Assembly: GCA_035578905.1 (NCBI GenBank)
Contig: JAQJVL010000058.1
Span: 1,751,697 to 1,815,696, forward strand
Direction: 5' to 3'
DNA length: 64,000 bases
Source of the DNA: Stictocephala bisonia
Taxonomy: Eukaryota; Arthropoda; Insecta; Hemiptera; Membracidae
The position numbers were made by a program, and so were the translations under genes. The number at the start of each line of letters is the position of its first letter. Position 1 is the first letter of the stretch. Positions 35,051 to 48,100 of the stretch are shown piece by piece. Below the pieces are notes generated by a model. The model was not told the origin of the DNA. It did no database searches and saw only the letters and a list, made by a program, of their open reading frames with translations.

Positions 35051-36102
35051 TTATGCAGCTTAAAATAATATCCCCACTCAATATACTAAATAAAAACTAA
35101 ACTGTAAAGTTACTTGTTAGCCCGTAACCCTGTCTTTTGAACGTTTATTTACTAGTTAGTAAAAGTAAACAGTAAGTAGCCTAGTTGGTTACAATTACAA
35201 AGACGTCAAAACAATGTACATTTGCTTCTGACTCTCCCTCCAATCCTATTTTTGCGTTGACATTAATTGGGGTTTTTTTCACCATAGACCTTCTATTATT
35301 ATATGAATAATAGAAGGTCTATGATTTCACAACACTAGTTGAATATTTTGGAACCAGTCAGCCTGCAATTGCAATAACTAAGTAGGCTTAAAAATGAGCC
35401 ATACTGCTACAAAAATTCAATGTTTCTTCAGTTTATAACACAGCCCAACTAGGTATAATCATACACCTATTATCATATAATCATACACATGCCTTATATA
35501 TTTGATAGGAATAATAGAAGGTCTATGGTAGTATAAAGCAAACATATCCTTATAAAAAAGTAAATAAATAACCTTGACAACGTAGAAAATAAACATATGC
35601 ACTAAAACAACACAATTGCAGGCTGCAAAAAGGACAGTTCCCCTCCCTGATTTCCACGACTAAGGAAAAGAGGAGGATAGTAAATGGATGTGTCATATTT
35701 TACTTGAGGTTTTGCTCATTGTATGTAAATTTATATGACGAATAAAGATTATTATTGATAAATATTATATTAAAAACTATATTCTAGCGTGATTTTATTT
35801 ATTTATTCAACCATAGTTAACACACCAATTATTGTATTAATTAAGCTATATGTTTATAAAGTTATTAAAGAGAATCGTACTCTATGCACAGAAGCCTTTT
35901 TTTTCAATGCAAGGTTTAAGACTGTTGACAGTTATTCGTGTGTCGTCTAATTTTTGTTAAAAGTTGGTGAAATATAAATATGTTAGGTTAGTTAGGACCT
36001 TAACTAAAGTTGTGAGTTATGAATTTCCAGAATTGACTATGATTGTCATTTCAGAATAATTTGATATATATTGTTGGAAATTAGGTAACGTTGGGGGTAA
36101 AA
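35051..36102. promoter_or_regulatory. Divergent promoter region between Apaf1 and mRpL19
   Basis: The two start codons point away from each other across 1052 bp, so transcription of both genes must start in this interval unless non-coding first exons lie elsewhere. No TATA box or CpG-rich core could be assigned with confidence. A hairpin MITE occupies 35281-35529. Confidence 0.5.
35281..35529. mobile_element. Small MITE with repeated terminal inverted repeat
   Basis: ACCATAGACCTTCTATTATT at 35281 is mirrored exactly at 35510-35529. A further inverted copy (35306-35323) lies only 5 bp inside the left terminus, making an 18-bp perfect stem-loop. The interior is short and non-coding. Confidence 0.8.
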
Positions 36103-36175
36103 ATGAGCGTATCTTTAACTAAAATAGCTTTTAATCTGGGATTTCGTCCTTCTTGTCATCACACAAGAACGTACG
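36103..36175 (+). CDS. mRpL19: mRpL19 exon 1 (mitochondrial targeting sequence)
   Basis: Encodes MSVSLTKIAFNLGFRPSC and six further residues. It ends in phase 1 at G|GTGGGT; the split Gly is completed by exon 2 (GC). The link to exon 2 rests on phase, presequence-like composition and position, not on homology of this short exon. Confidence 0.75.
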
Positions 36176-39100
36176 GTGGGTATTTTGACAATCTTATTTT
36201 GCAATTTCTTTTCCTACAATAATAAAATAGTTCATTTTTATACATATTTGCAAAAACCATCAAAACGCTATTGTTGGAGAGGAGGATGGTAATGATATGG
36301 CATAATTACTGTTGGTTCATTCAGATTTATTCATAAAAATACTAAACGACCAAGTCATTGTTTTTATGAATAAATAAAATAAATTAATATGTAAATAAAC
36401 AACATAAATCTGAATCTACAGGATGCAATCCATACAGAGACCAAGATGGTCTGGACAATGATAAACGTCTGGATAGGAAGGTCATATGACTAAACCAGCT
36501 TTATACCATATAAAATATTTTTAATAACGTTTACTGTCTTAGTAGAAAGTATTTATTCAGGACTAGGCAGTATTATGGTATTCTTAAATGTTTATGTACA
36601 CAACTCTACGCTTAGAAGCAAAAAAAAGCGCACATGACAGCTAGCAACGCTAGTGCTCCATGTGGATCGCCCTAGAACAAATCCCAATACAGTACGTACA
36701 GTTTGCTATGTACCAGGAATAATGCATGTCATGATACTACGCAAGCTACAAGGCTGTAATGAGTATCACCGGCGCTTCCATGAGAACGACGTTTAATGTT
36801 TCTACAGTGGTGTAACAAGTTTTGAAATCAAATATTTATCCGGTCAGATGATCCAGATAATGTGGGTCTGGATAAAACGAGGTTTACTGTATGTTACGTA
36901 ATACTAAAAAAAGGAGAACAATTTTGCTGGATATGATTCATAATTTATATGATAGCCTACATATTTATGAATATATATTGATACCTATTAGTAGCTTTAT
37001 TGAAAATGACTATATTTTATAACAAACCTCTGCACAGTAGGCATAAATGTCCCACCATTCTGGGATAAAATAACTGCTAGTCTGAGGGTTAAATCCTGTA
37101 ATGTGAAATAAGCAGGAAAAACATTTGATACATTTGCTGTAGCAGCATATGATGTCGCACAGCGCACGATGATGCGGAGCTTCCTTGTGGTTCTTCACCA
37201 TGGCCGCACATATTTACATATTTCAACATTATGACAAGTAAAATTGATTCTCATGCAATTAATGCAATATTTTTAGTTCATACGATTGTAATTTACAATA
37301 TTTAATCCCTTTCGTTGACCCACCGATTCATTCCATTCCAGTCTATTTATCTATAGAAGCTGTAATAGACAAATCTGAATCTCCTGTTATGACTTTCAAT
37401 TGAAAACTCATTGTCTTGTGATTCACTAGAATTCATAATCTAGGCCTATTCAAGAAGAATTTGTTACGAGGATTGAGCCATGGTGCAAATATTAATTAGA
37501 AAGAACCTAAATAACTACAGAAAAGAAAAAGGAACATAACATATATACAATAAACAGACAACAATAAAAACACCCTTCCGAAACTACCTGGAATAAAGAA
37601 TCTTTCACATTGTACTGACCAAGCTACCATCAATAAATAGTTTCTCATGTAATACTGGCCTCCCATTAACATGAAATGGTTGCCTTCATTAAATGACCTT
37701 GATATACGTCAGGCATCAGTCTGTATGCGCCAACCACTATGACGCATAAATCTACGTCACTCACAGCGAATGTGTTCAGATTACCGTAGTGTAATATTGC
37801 ATATGAATCAATTTAAGACTATTTTGCTTAGCAGTTTTACACAGTCCAGATTATGTTAACTGTCATTTGTATGTAATGGTATCCAAACAAGTTATATATA
37901 GTGACGTTTTACAAACGACTCTCAGCCATCATCTACTGATGCGAATATAAAGAAAGCTATACATACACCATATTAAACGCATAACACAGAGGTCTCACTT
38001 GACCACACGTACACAAAGTTCATTGCCCTCCCACACAAACATATGACAATATACCTAAGTGTCCCTCTACTTGAATATTGAGGGACAAATCAATAACTAT
38101 TATAGTGTCAAATTGAATAGTTATTAATTTGACAAATTAATATTCTATTCTAAATGACAATAAGTTATCCACAATCATATAGGCCACTATGAGTTTTACA
38201 TAATCAATATATACATGTACGATTTTCGATTGAAAATTTACATTATTATTACATACATTTTACCATTTACATACTAATAATTTCACGAAAATAAATTTAA
38301 AAGCTATGTAATAAATATTGTAATTTCTTGAATAAATTAACTAACAGTCTTTTCTCTTGGTTTAAGGTTGAGATGTCTATGAAAATCTTTACTTCTTTGT
38401 CCTCATTTCAGTTACTATTTCTGCTTTTGGCTTAGGCCCTAAAATGTTCCAATATAGAAGATATTAATTTATGTGCATCTCTTTTGTTGTCAGGTGATTT
38501 AAACCTAGCCTTAAATGAAGTCAAACACTCATTTAACAATAACGGTAACTTATAAACTGCTGATATTTTCTAAACATCAATATTATGAAAATTGAATCAT
38601 TATGATTTCATTGATTTTTAATTGATATTCAATTATAAATCATTAGGGTATGCTTATCACTGCAACTGCAAATCATATGTCTATCATTTTAATATTATTG
38701 TACGTAATCTCTCATTGTATATTATGTCATAAATATCAAAGCTAACATAGAAAATATTCTATGGTAATAATACAGAATTTGCCTGTTTTAATTGTGTATG
38801 TTAACTAAGACTTGCTATTAAAATATGTCAAAGTATCGGTATACAAGTAATTTTAATTCAACTAAACAATTTATTGTTTCAGGCTTAACAAAGTGTCTTA
38901 GAACTGTAAGCACAGGTCAAGAAATTTCAATCCCAACAAATGAAGACACAATTCGTAAAGAAGTTGGACAATCTAGAACTCCTTTTCGATTTATTTATCC
39001 AGAATTTCTTCCCGATCCTACTATTGAACGAAGACATCCAATCAAAGAAAAACTAGAACGAATGGATATGTTGAAAAGAAGATCGAATATTAATATTCCT

Positions 39101-42100
39101 GAGTTTTACGCTGGTAATGTTATTCAAATGAACTGTACATGCAATACTTATTCATTTATTTAAACTACAGCTTTCAAGAATCAAGTTAAACTATATACAG
39201 TAAGACCTTGATAATTCAGCACGCTCGGGGATTTTATATTCCAGATTATCAAGGTTTATCAGGGTGTCCATACAAATTTTCCCTGACCACTTTGAATAAT
39301 TTTCCCTGACTCGCAATTTTTCAAAAATGCATTACAATCTAAATGTGTTGTATTTTAAGCATTAAATTACAATAATTATTCTGTATATATTAATCTTGCT
39401 ATTAAAAAGTGTAAATAAACATTATAAAAGAAAAAAACAAGAAACCCCAGCTTTCTCCATACCCATAGCTGGCCCATTTCTCTCTCCCTTTTTATACCAA
39501 CATTTGATTGAAAATACAAATACATTTCTACAAAGCTACATTGCTAATATTTTTGCTATGGACACTTACAAAAAGGAAACCTATGAGTAAATATATATAA
39601 GTCTCAAAAAATTAATCTTACAAATGAAGAAAACTTACATTTAAATACTTATTTCAACACTGGAGAATATTATCCGAACATATAGGCCTTGATTGTACAA
39701 TAGATATTACATCTAATAGGAATATTTGTGCCTGTAATTTTGTTAGTTAGTGAGGTCTGCCACCACAGCTGGTTTAAACTGCATTACATTTACATGGGAC
39801 TACACTAGTGCTCCACAATGGACTACAAATACAGCTGTTTTTGAGACTCAAAATTTAACATTGGATGGTAAATCTATTTGTGTATAAAATCAATGATATA
39901 GGACATTGCACTATTGATCACCACTTTAATTAATTGTATAACATAACTAGAAAAATGCAATGTTAGTTGAGGTTACGGCCGATTAGAGCATAAAACAGTC
40001 CCCTAAATCCGTCACTAGGGCAGATTTTCCTGACTTTCCAGAATTGTTGTTTATTTCACTGATTATCCCTGACCAAATTAGTTTTCCCTGACTTTCCAGA
40101 ATGTGGACACCCTGTTTATTGAAAAACAGTGGTAATAAGTAACAATCGAACTATATTTTGAAAATATTGTTATGAGTTTATTTTATTAACAATTTAGAAC
40201 AGTAGGCATACATTAATTGCTTTTATCAAGTATTTTTTTTAAATATAAAAATGAAAACTTGTACGTACTGTACCAATGTATTTAACAATTTCAATGATTA
40301 ATTTGCTATACAGATTTTACCTACTATACGACAGTAGTCAACTTCCACTAAGAAAGAGTGTCAAACATCAACAACGCAGTCAAAATGGTGAATGGTGAAG
40401 ACAGAACGATAGCCGACAGTGGTGATAGCAGCAGGCGCCATGCGGTATCGAGGTGGAGGGAAGCAGAGCATAACCGATTGGCACCGAGTATGTAACGTAC
40501 TCGCCTTGCAGATGGCACTTCTCTGAAGCAATCACCTCAGGCAGTTGTTTTGCTCTTTCGTGATTTTTAACTTGCTCCTAACAAATATTACTTGATCTGG
40601 ACTGCTATATGTACTGAATATAATTTCTGAAGTTTAGATGCCGGACTATCAGGTACCGTATTCCGGATTATCAAGTGCCAAATTATCAAGGTCTTACTGT
40701 ACATAACTTAGCAAAGTCATAATAGGCCTATATGATGTGATACAAAATATATTCCACTAGGGAATATCCCCACATGCTTTGAGTGCAAACCTTATCAGTT
40801 GCAATGCTCGTGTCACTTCAGCCTCAGTAATGCCGGTTGGTAGTATATCCCTCATTGTACTTGTGACACTTCATTCTCGGTCTGTGAATATATTAATATT
40901 AAAATCAAATCAATCTTTACTGCAGAAACTTCTGAGTACATCAGTAAGCATTACAAACGTCAAGTGAACTTAGAAACTAATAACATAATGAACAATATTA
41001 CTACAGTGTATTTACAAAAGTACAGAAACATTATGGTACAATAATAAATGACAAAATATCAAGATTTAGAATGCTAAAAAAAATTTTATGAACGTTATGA
41101 TAAACAATTTCTATAAAAAAATTGCTAAAATATATATTCAGAAAATATTTGCTCATCCAATAGGCTTAATATAGAAGACATGACATAGAAAGTAAAAGCT
41201 ATACATATTCAAACACCACTCCAAAAACTATATACATTTGCATTACTAGGCCACTATTCATTAAGTGTTTTGTAAAGTGTATGTGCCTAATTTGTACTTA
41301 GCATTTGACATGTTTCAGCGCTTTCTAAGGATAGTCTTACTTTTTCAAGCAACAATAAGCGATCTTAGTTTAAGTGTGTAGGAGAAGTTTACTTATTAGT
41401 TGATGATGATAGCAATTTCTTATATCTCTAATCATGTCTTATTATTATAACAATAAGCATTAGAAATCCCAACGAATCAAATTCATAGGCAAAATAAGAA
41501 TTTTTATTGTGATAAGAATTTGAAATTGAACACTCAAGATTTAATCATAATGCAGACTAAACTAAACTGTTATTTACAAATTGTGTTAATTTTTAGGTTC
41601 TATTATAGCTGTAACAAGATCTAACGAGCATTCTCCTGATAAGTCTTCACGTTTCCTGGGTATTTGCATTCAAAAAAAGGGTGCTGGTTTAAGAGCTGAA
41701 TTCACACTCAGAAATGTAATTGAAGGATTGGGTATGTTATACATAATTTTATCAATATGATTAGTGAAATCATAACCAATCAATAGATCTTCATGAAATT
41801 TAGTTAAAATACATAATAAATAAACATTTTTATTGTTAAATAATTACCATCCTGTTATCATTTATTTTATAGGCCTTTATATTATTGTTGCACATAAATT
41901 CTGTTTATTTCAACGGTTTTGAAAGATGGTATAGTAATAAAATAGCAATCGATAATAATAATGATGGAAATTGCTAGGTGCTAAGCTGTCCTTACAAAAT
42001 ATGGTTATTTTAACTAAAAATGAGTTAATGATACGCATCTTATGTATAGAACTGCTTTGGGAAATTTATGAAATACAAAGAATGTATGCTGATTGAACTC

Positions 42101-45100
42101 CTTAACACATTCGCTGCTGAAAAAATATGTTAAAAACATGTCAGAAACTAAAATAATATTTTGTAATAAAACAATACCTTATATAGTCAGGAAACAGGGT
42201 TGATACACCAAATCCAGTTTATGGCCTCAATTCTGGTAGATCGGGGCTTCCGAAGTGATCGTCCGCCGGCGGTGGAGCCGCACATCGCAACGAAACCCAT
42301 GCACGCCACGAGACGCTGCCGCAATTAGTCGCGGCAGGTCGCATTCCTGAAGTTGAAATACGCCATACAGGAGTATCATTTCCGATATCAGAATCATCAG
42401 ATTCATAAGAATCAGAGTCATCTGAAGCATTTCCCATTATCTGATATTGGATTGGGTCATCAACTTCACCATCACTGTTGGCAGGACAAAGTCAGGAGCC
42501 GAAGATGGCCCAGGAGTTGGTTGAAACATTGCAGAAAAGAATAAAACGCACTATACAAATATATTTACAATATAACACAAATCACAATACAATATAACAC
42601 AACACGATACTAATGTTTCACTATTATACACAAAAATAAAATGGTAAAACTCCGATGCAAGCCAACTGGCTCAAAATGGCACGATCCACGAACGGCGAAC
42701 ACCGAAACGTGACGCGAGACACAGGCAACAATGCAGCGCAAATCCGACCGTTATACGGCAAGTGGCTAGACCACACTGAATTCCACAAACAAGGATTGAA
42801 ACAAACCCCAGGATTGTCTTCATTCCTTTGCTGTGGCAGACCATTTTTCAGCTGTCTAAAAGAGCTTTCTCCACAGCCGAGATAAACTTTTATTTACCTT
42901 GCACTAAGCATTGACTCCAAAAGTTGCAAAAGAAAGGAATAGGGAAGGAGGCTGAGAACCTGACCAACCGATCTTTGCTCCTTACTGTGTCATAAGCCCC
43001 TTTAAGATCGACAGAAGCTGCAGTTTAAAAAAAAAATTTCAAACCTATTCTCAATAAATGATGTCAGAGCTAGGATCTGGCTGCTACAACATAGGCCACG
43101 GCAAAAACCAGCCTGCTCAACTAGAACATTGGAATCAAGAATGGGTGATATTCTGTTGTATAAGTTTTTCCAGCAACTTATAACAAACACTAAGAAGAGA
43201 CAATAGGCAATAACTTTCCAATCGTTCAGGGTATTTGCCAGGCTTCTCAGAACAGCTACTACCTTTGAACGCTTAAATGCTTTTGGCAAATTGCCTGTAA
43301 ATAGTATCTAATTGTAGACTATTTGAAGCTATTGTTTCACTTTGCTACCTGCATGCATCAGACATTCTGGACTGATAACCGTCAATACCAGCTGCTTTCC
43401 CTGCTGGTATAGCGGAAATTGTAAAATTTCTGGAGACTTCCAGGGGTGCCAATAAGCTGACCATCTGTTTGGCTATATTGGAAGCCTTCGGGTGGAGCAC
43501 TTCTCTTTGATTTGGAGATTTACCAGTAGAGAGTTTCCTTAAAAGTGATCATGCTTTTCTACAGCTGTGAGTAAAGTTTATCTATTCAACATTTTAAACC
43601 GATTTTTCTCTCCTGGCACTGTCTAGAGAGTGCTGCAGCAGATAAGCTGTTTTGGTGTTCAAATTTCGGTGGCATCAAACTCTTTGTAAAGGTCATCTGA
43701 TTCCTTACTCTATCGTGGTATATAATCCTTTTTGTATCTTTTCGGTACAGCTTTAGCAATGGATAAGAAGAGACTTGTGAAACGATCAAAATTTCTTATT
43801 GTAAAAGGAATAAATCTGATGCTATCAGCAAGCCTGGTGGTAAAGGCCTCTCAATGTGCTTTATTAAAATTCCATGTAGGCCGTGGGAAAGGTCGAATTA
43901 CAGGAATTTACATACTCAAAACCAGTACTGGCCTGTGTTTTGAGTGGGAAAAAGCATCAAGAACTTTCCTAATTGGTTTTGGGCTTGATGATGGTTCATA
44001 TGAGCAGAAGCTTAAGTCTGGTGAAAAACCATGATGCCAACAAGCCGAATAAAAGGTAGCTGAATCTTTAGCATCAAAAATCAAGAAGATTGATAATTTC
44101 AGCCCAGTCAGCAAGCTTTCTGCCATTCCCCCATTGATGTTGTAGCCCCATTAGCTATGGTGACTGTTAAAGACCATAGAGGACAGTGTTCAAAACTTTG
44201 CAAATCCTATTGGATGTTAGGAGGTGTATACACATTAACTGTATATAATGATAACATATATCAATTTTTTAATATTTATTGAACAAAATAAATTAATCAC
44301 TTTATTTTAACTTTGCAAAGTTAAAAAAAAATAAAAATAATAAGGGGTTAACCTATCCCATGGGTTCCTAAAAATTGTTGTGCTATGCCCCCTCCTGTTA
44401 AAATGAAAGCATCCCACACCCCTCCCCCTTTATACAGTATGGAATGTTTTGGCATATGAAAAAAAAAAAAAAACAAGTATTACATTTAAAAAAATATATA
44501 TTTATTTTTACTTTCACAAGAAACGTGATATAACATCTTAAGTTTTAATTTACCAAGTAAAGAAGTAGTAGTATGAGAAAAATAAATTAGTCTGACAGTG
44601 AGATGAATGAAATAGAATTTTCATTAGTCTCATATCAGCCTCATCTCTTAGTTTCAACTGGTCGTACCCCCTGCCCCCCCCCATTTGGAAACTTCTGACC
44701 TGTCTATATTTAAACTTTTATAATCTCTATGACAGGTGCCCCTTAATGAAATTAATTATACAGACTACCAACATTTTTAATTGTCTACAATATTCAAAAA
44801 GGTTTTATTATCATACAATATACTAATTATTTTTATTTTCAAAACATTGCTTTATCCAGTGAATTGAACAAGGCAATTTTAGTGTGTGTACGTAAAGTCT
44901 CTTTTATTGAACCCACAAACAAATTTTATACATTAAGAGTTTGTATTAGTAAATTAAATATACTGACGAATTTTAAAACCCATTATACTTTAATGTCATT
45001 CATAAATTTAATTTAATGAGATGTGCGCAATAAAAGCGATAATGTGCGACCTTTTAATTAGGGTAATAATTTAAAAGGTTTAAATTATGACCCTAAGTTG

Positions 45101-48100
45101 TAAAAAAGTTACATAACCCTGATATAGAACAATAATAAACATATAAGTGGGAACTGCATGGTACATTAATGACGAGTTTGTAAAGGGGTTGAAGTTGAAA
45201 GTTGTAAAACTGTGTGAACACCACAGAGTTACTTAGAATGATCCCAACAACTACATTTTCTGAACTGACCTGAATTTAGTGAATTTCTTGGTTTTAAACT
45301 ATTGAATCATTTTGATTTTTTAGGTTTTGAAATGAAATTTTTGCTATATGATCCTACACTGCAAAAAATAGATGTGATTAGACTAGAGAAAAGACTGGAC
45401 GACGAGTTGATATACCTTCGAGATGCTTTACCAGAATACTGCACTTTTCCTCTTGACATGGAACCGGAAATATTACCAGAAGGATCTCCTATACCAATAA
45501 ATACAGTTAAGGTAAGCCACAAGAAGTGAAACTATTATAGATAAACTCCTTAGAAAGTGAGTGGTGAAAGTGAGAAAGGGAACTACTCTTCCTTGATGCA
45601 TAATACCTCAAACAGTAAATGCTATCATAATAATCATAGAGTTTTTGATTTGTGACAAATACTGAAATGTTTCAGGTTCTATTATCTGAATTATTTTTAC
45701 ATAACAAAAAAGTCTAGAATGTGCTCAGAAATTGATTAACAAGCAATGTTAAGGCAGTTTATCTTTCTTTCAATTTTTTTATATTTAGGCTTTCATCACA
45801 GTTAACTCAGGAATTAATTTCTTTGTTAAATAATTAATGTTCCTTAGCCATGAGCTTCAACTGCTGACTCTGGAGCTATTTATGACTCCAGGAAGTTTTG
45901 CACAAGGTTTATACTGGATTCTGAAGTCTGCAGCTTGTGCCTCGTTTGTGGCCAGAACACTAATTGTAATACAGATTTCTCTACAATATTATTAATAGTG
46001 TTCCTCCAAGCTATTTTGTGTTTTTTGTTTTTTTTTTTTTTACTGATTTTATTGTCGCAAATATGTTGGTGCACATTTTAAACTCTATGTGGGTTATTTT
46101 TTATGGTTTTTTTAGTGTCATATTTCAATCACCTAATTGTCATTATTATCTTGATTTTTTTTTCTAGATTTGTATAGTGCTAAAAGCTGTCTTCTGAATC
46201 ATTAATATTTTTACCTTTGATTTAAGAAATCTCTTATAACTTAATCGTCTATAAACAGGGTGTCTAAAATGTCTAGAAACACCCAAATATTTTATTTATT
46301 TGAAACTTTTTACAATTGCGATAGGTTTTTGGAACAATGTATAGTTATTTCACAATAACAGGAAACGTCCTGTTGAGGTTATCGTCAATATTCTTTATGG
46401 AAGCCTATACCTTGTGATACATCAGTTTACAGGTTATAGTGATCTGAATTGGAAAAGAAGATCGGCCTCCTTAAAAAAAAAAAGGAATCAATCTGTCAGA
46501 AAAAGAGCACTTTGAGTATTGAACATTTTCTGAAATTCAACAATTTCATTTTAATTTCTCAAACTGAAGAAGGGAGACAGTTCTAACATTTCCTTTGACA
46601 CCAAATGATGCTAAATTGTTAGTTTTAAGGCTTTTTTTTAACATAAAAAATTATTTTCTATTTTTATAAGGAATTATAAAATTAATTTATAGGATTCCAA
46701 CCGAACTCCTTTGGGATTAAGCTTGAAGGAAAAGTCATTGTAGAAAAACCTAAAGTCCTAGAAATATGGAGAAAATATTTTGACAATCTATTAAATGTAG
46801 AAAACGATTTTACAAACAATAATAGTGACTGTGTATTCCTAAATGTACAACCAAAAGTAGAAGAACCAAGTATGGAGGAAGTAAAAAGGGTAATAAAAGA
46901 GATGAAAAGTAACAAAGCACCTGGCGCAGATGGTATCAGTGCCGAAATGATAAAGGCAGGAGGTAAATATTTAATTACGCAAATCCATAAGCTGTTATTA
47001 CAAATCTGGAAAGAAGAATACGTACCGAAGGAATGGGAAGAAGCAATAATAATACCACTTCATAAGAAAGGCGACAAACAGAACCCAGAAAACTACAGAG
47101 GAATATCTCTTTTAAACACTACCTACAAAATCTTCTCCAAAATTGTACTTAGAAGACTAGAAACCTACACCAATGAAATTATAGAAGAACACCAAGCTGG
47201 ATTCATAAAAAGCAGATCGACCGCAGACCAAATTTTCATTCTTAAACAAGCCATTTCAAAATACTGGGAGTTTAACAAACTTTTTTTTGGAATTTTTATC
47301 GATTTCAGCAAAGCCTATGACAGTTTGTGTAGAGAAAAGATATAGGAAAAAATGGAAGGTTTCGGAATACCAAGGAAAATCATAAATTTGGCAAGGCTTA
47401 GTGTAAATAACAGCAGATGTAGAGTAAAAGTGGAAAACGACTACAACACAACCTTTGAAGTTAAGACAGGAGTGAGACAAGGTGATGGCTTGTCCCCTAT
47501 TCTTTTTAATATCGCATTGGAAGGAGCATTAAAAGAAGTAAAGAAAACTAATATAGGGATAGAAATAGGGGATAAAATATCAGCTCTGGCCTTTGCAGAT
47601 GACGTAGTTTTGTTGGCAGAAAGCAAAGAAGATCTGAAAATTATAACTGAAATTTTAATTAAAGAAACCCAAGAAGTTGGACTTAAAGTTAGCAATGAAA
47701 AAACTAAATTTATGTATTTTGGCCGAAATCCTGACAACACACAAAATTTTACAGTAGAAGGAAACAATTTTGAAAGAGTAGATGAATTCAAATACCTTGG
47801 TACAATAATTAGCTCTAACAACAGTGAACACACAGAAATTCAAAGTAGAATAAACTCAGCTAACAGAAGCATGTTTGCTCTAAATAAACTTATGTCATCA
47901 AAACTTTTGTCTTCCCATACAAAAATTTAAATTTACAAAACAATAATCAGACCAGTAATTCTCTACGGAGCTGAGTCATGGATTATCGACAAAAACACAG
48001 AAAAAAAGCTGATCACTTTTGAGAACAAAGTACTCAGAAAAATCTTTGGACCCACAATAGAAAACGGAGTATGGAGGCTGAAGCACAACAGAGAAATTAG

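Noticed and set aside
38825..39163. Single-exon reading of mRpL19 starting at ATG 38825
   Set aside because: A good acceptor at 38881-38882 and a phase-matching presequence exon at 36103-36175 explain the N-terminus better. The frame also runs past a conserved donor at 39114.
43732..44034. Plus-strand open frame of 100 codons
   Set aside because: The minus strand carries LINE endonuclease motifs (SACWHHGF, SPKPIRK) over the same bases.
47441..47833. Minus-strand open frame of 130 codons
   Set aside because: It is the antisense shadow of the LINE reverse transcriptase, which has clear motifs on the plus strand.
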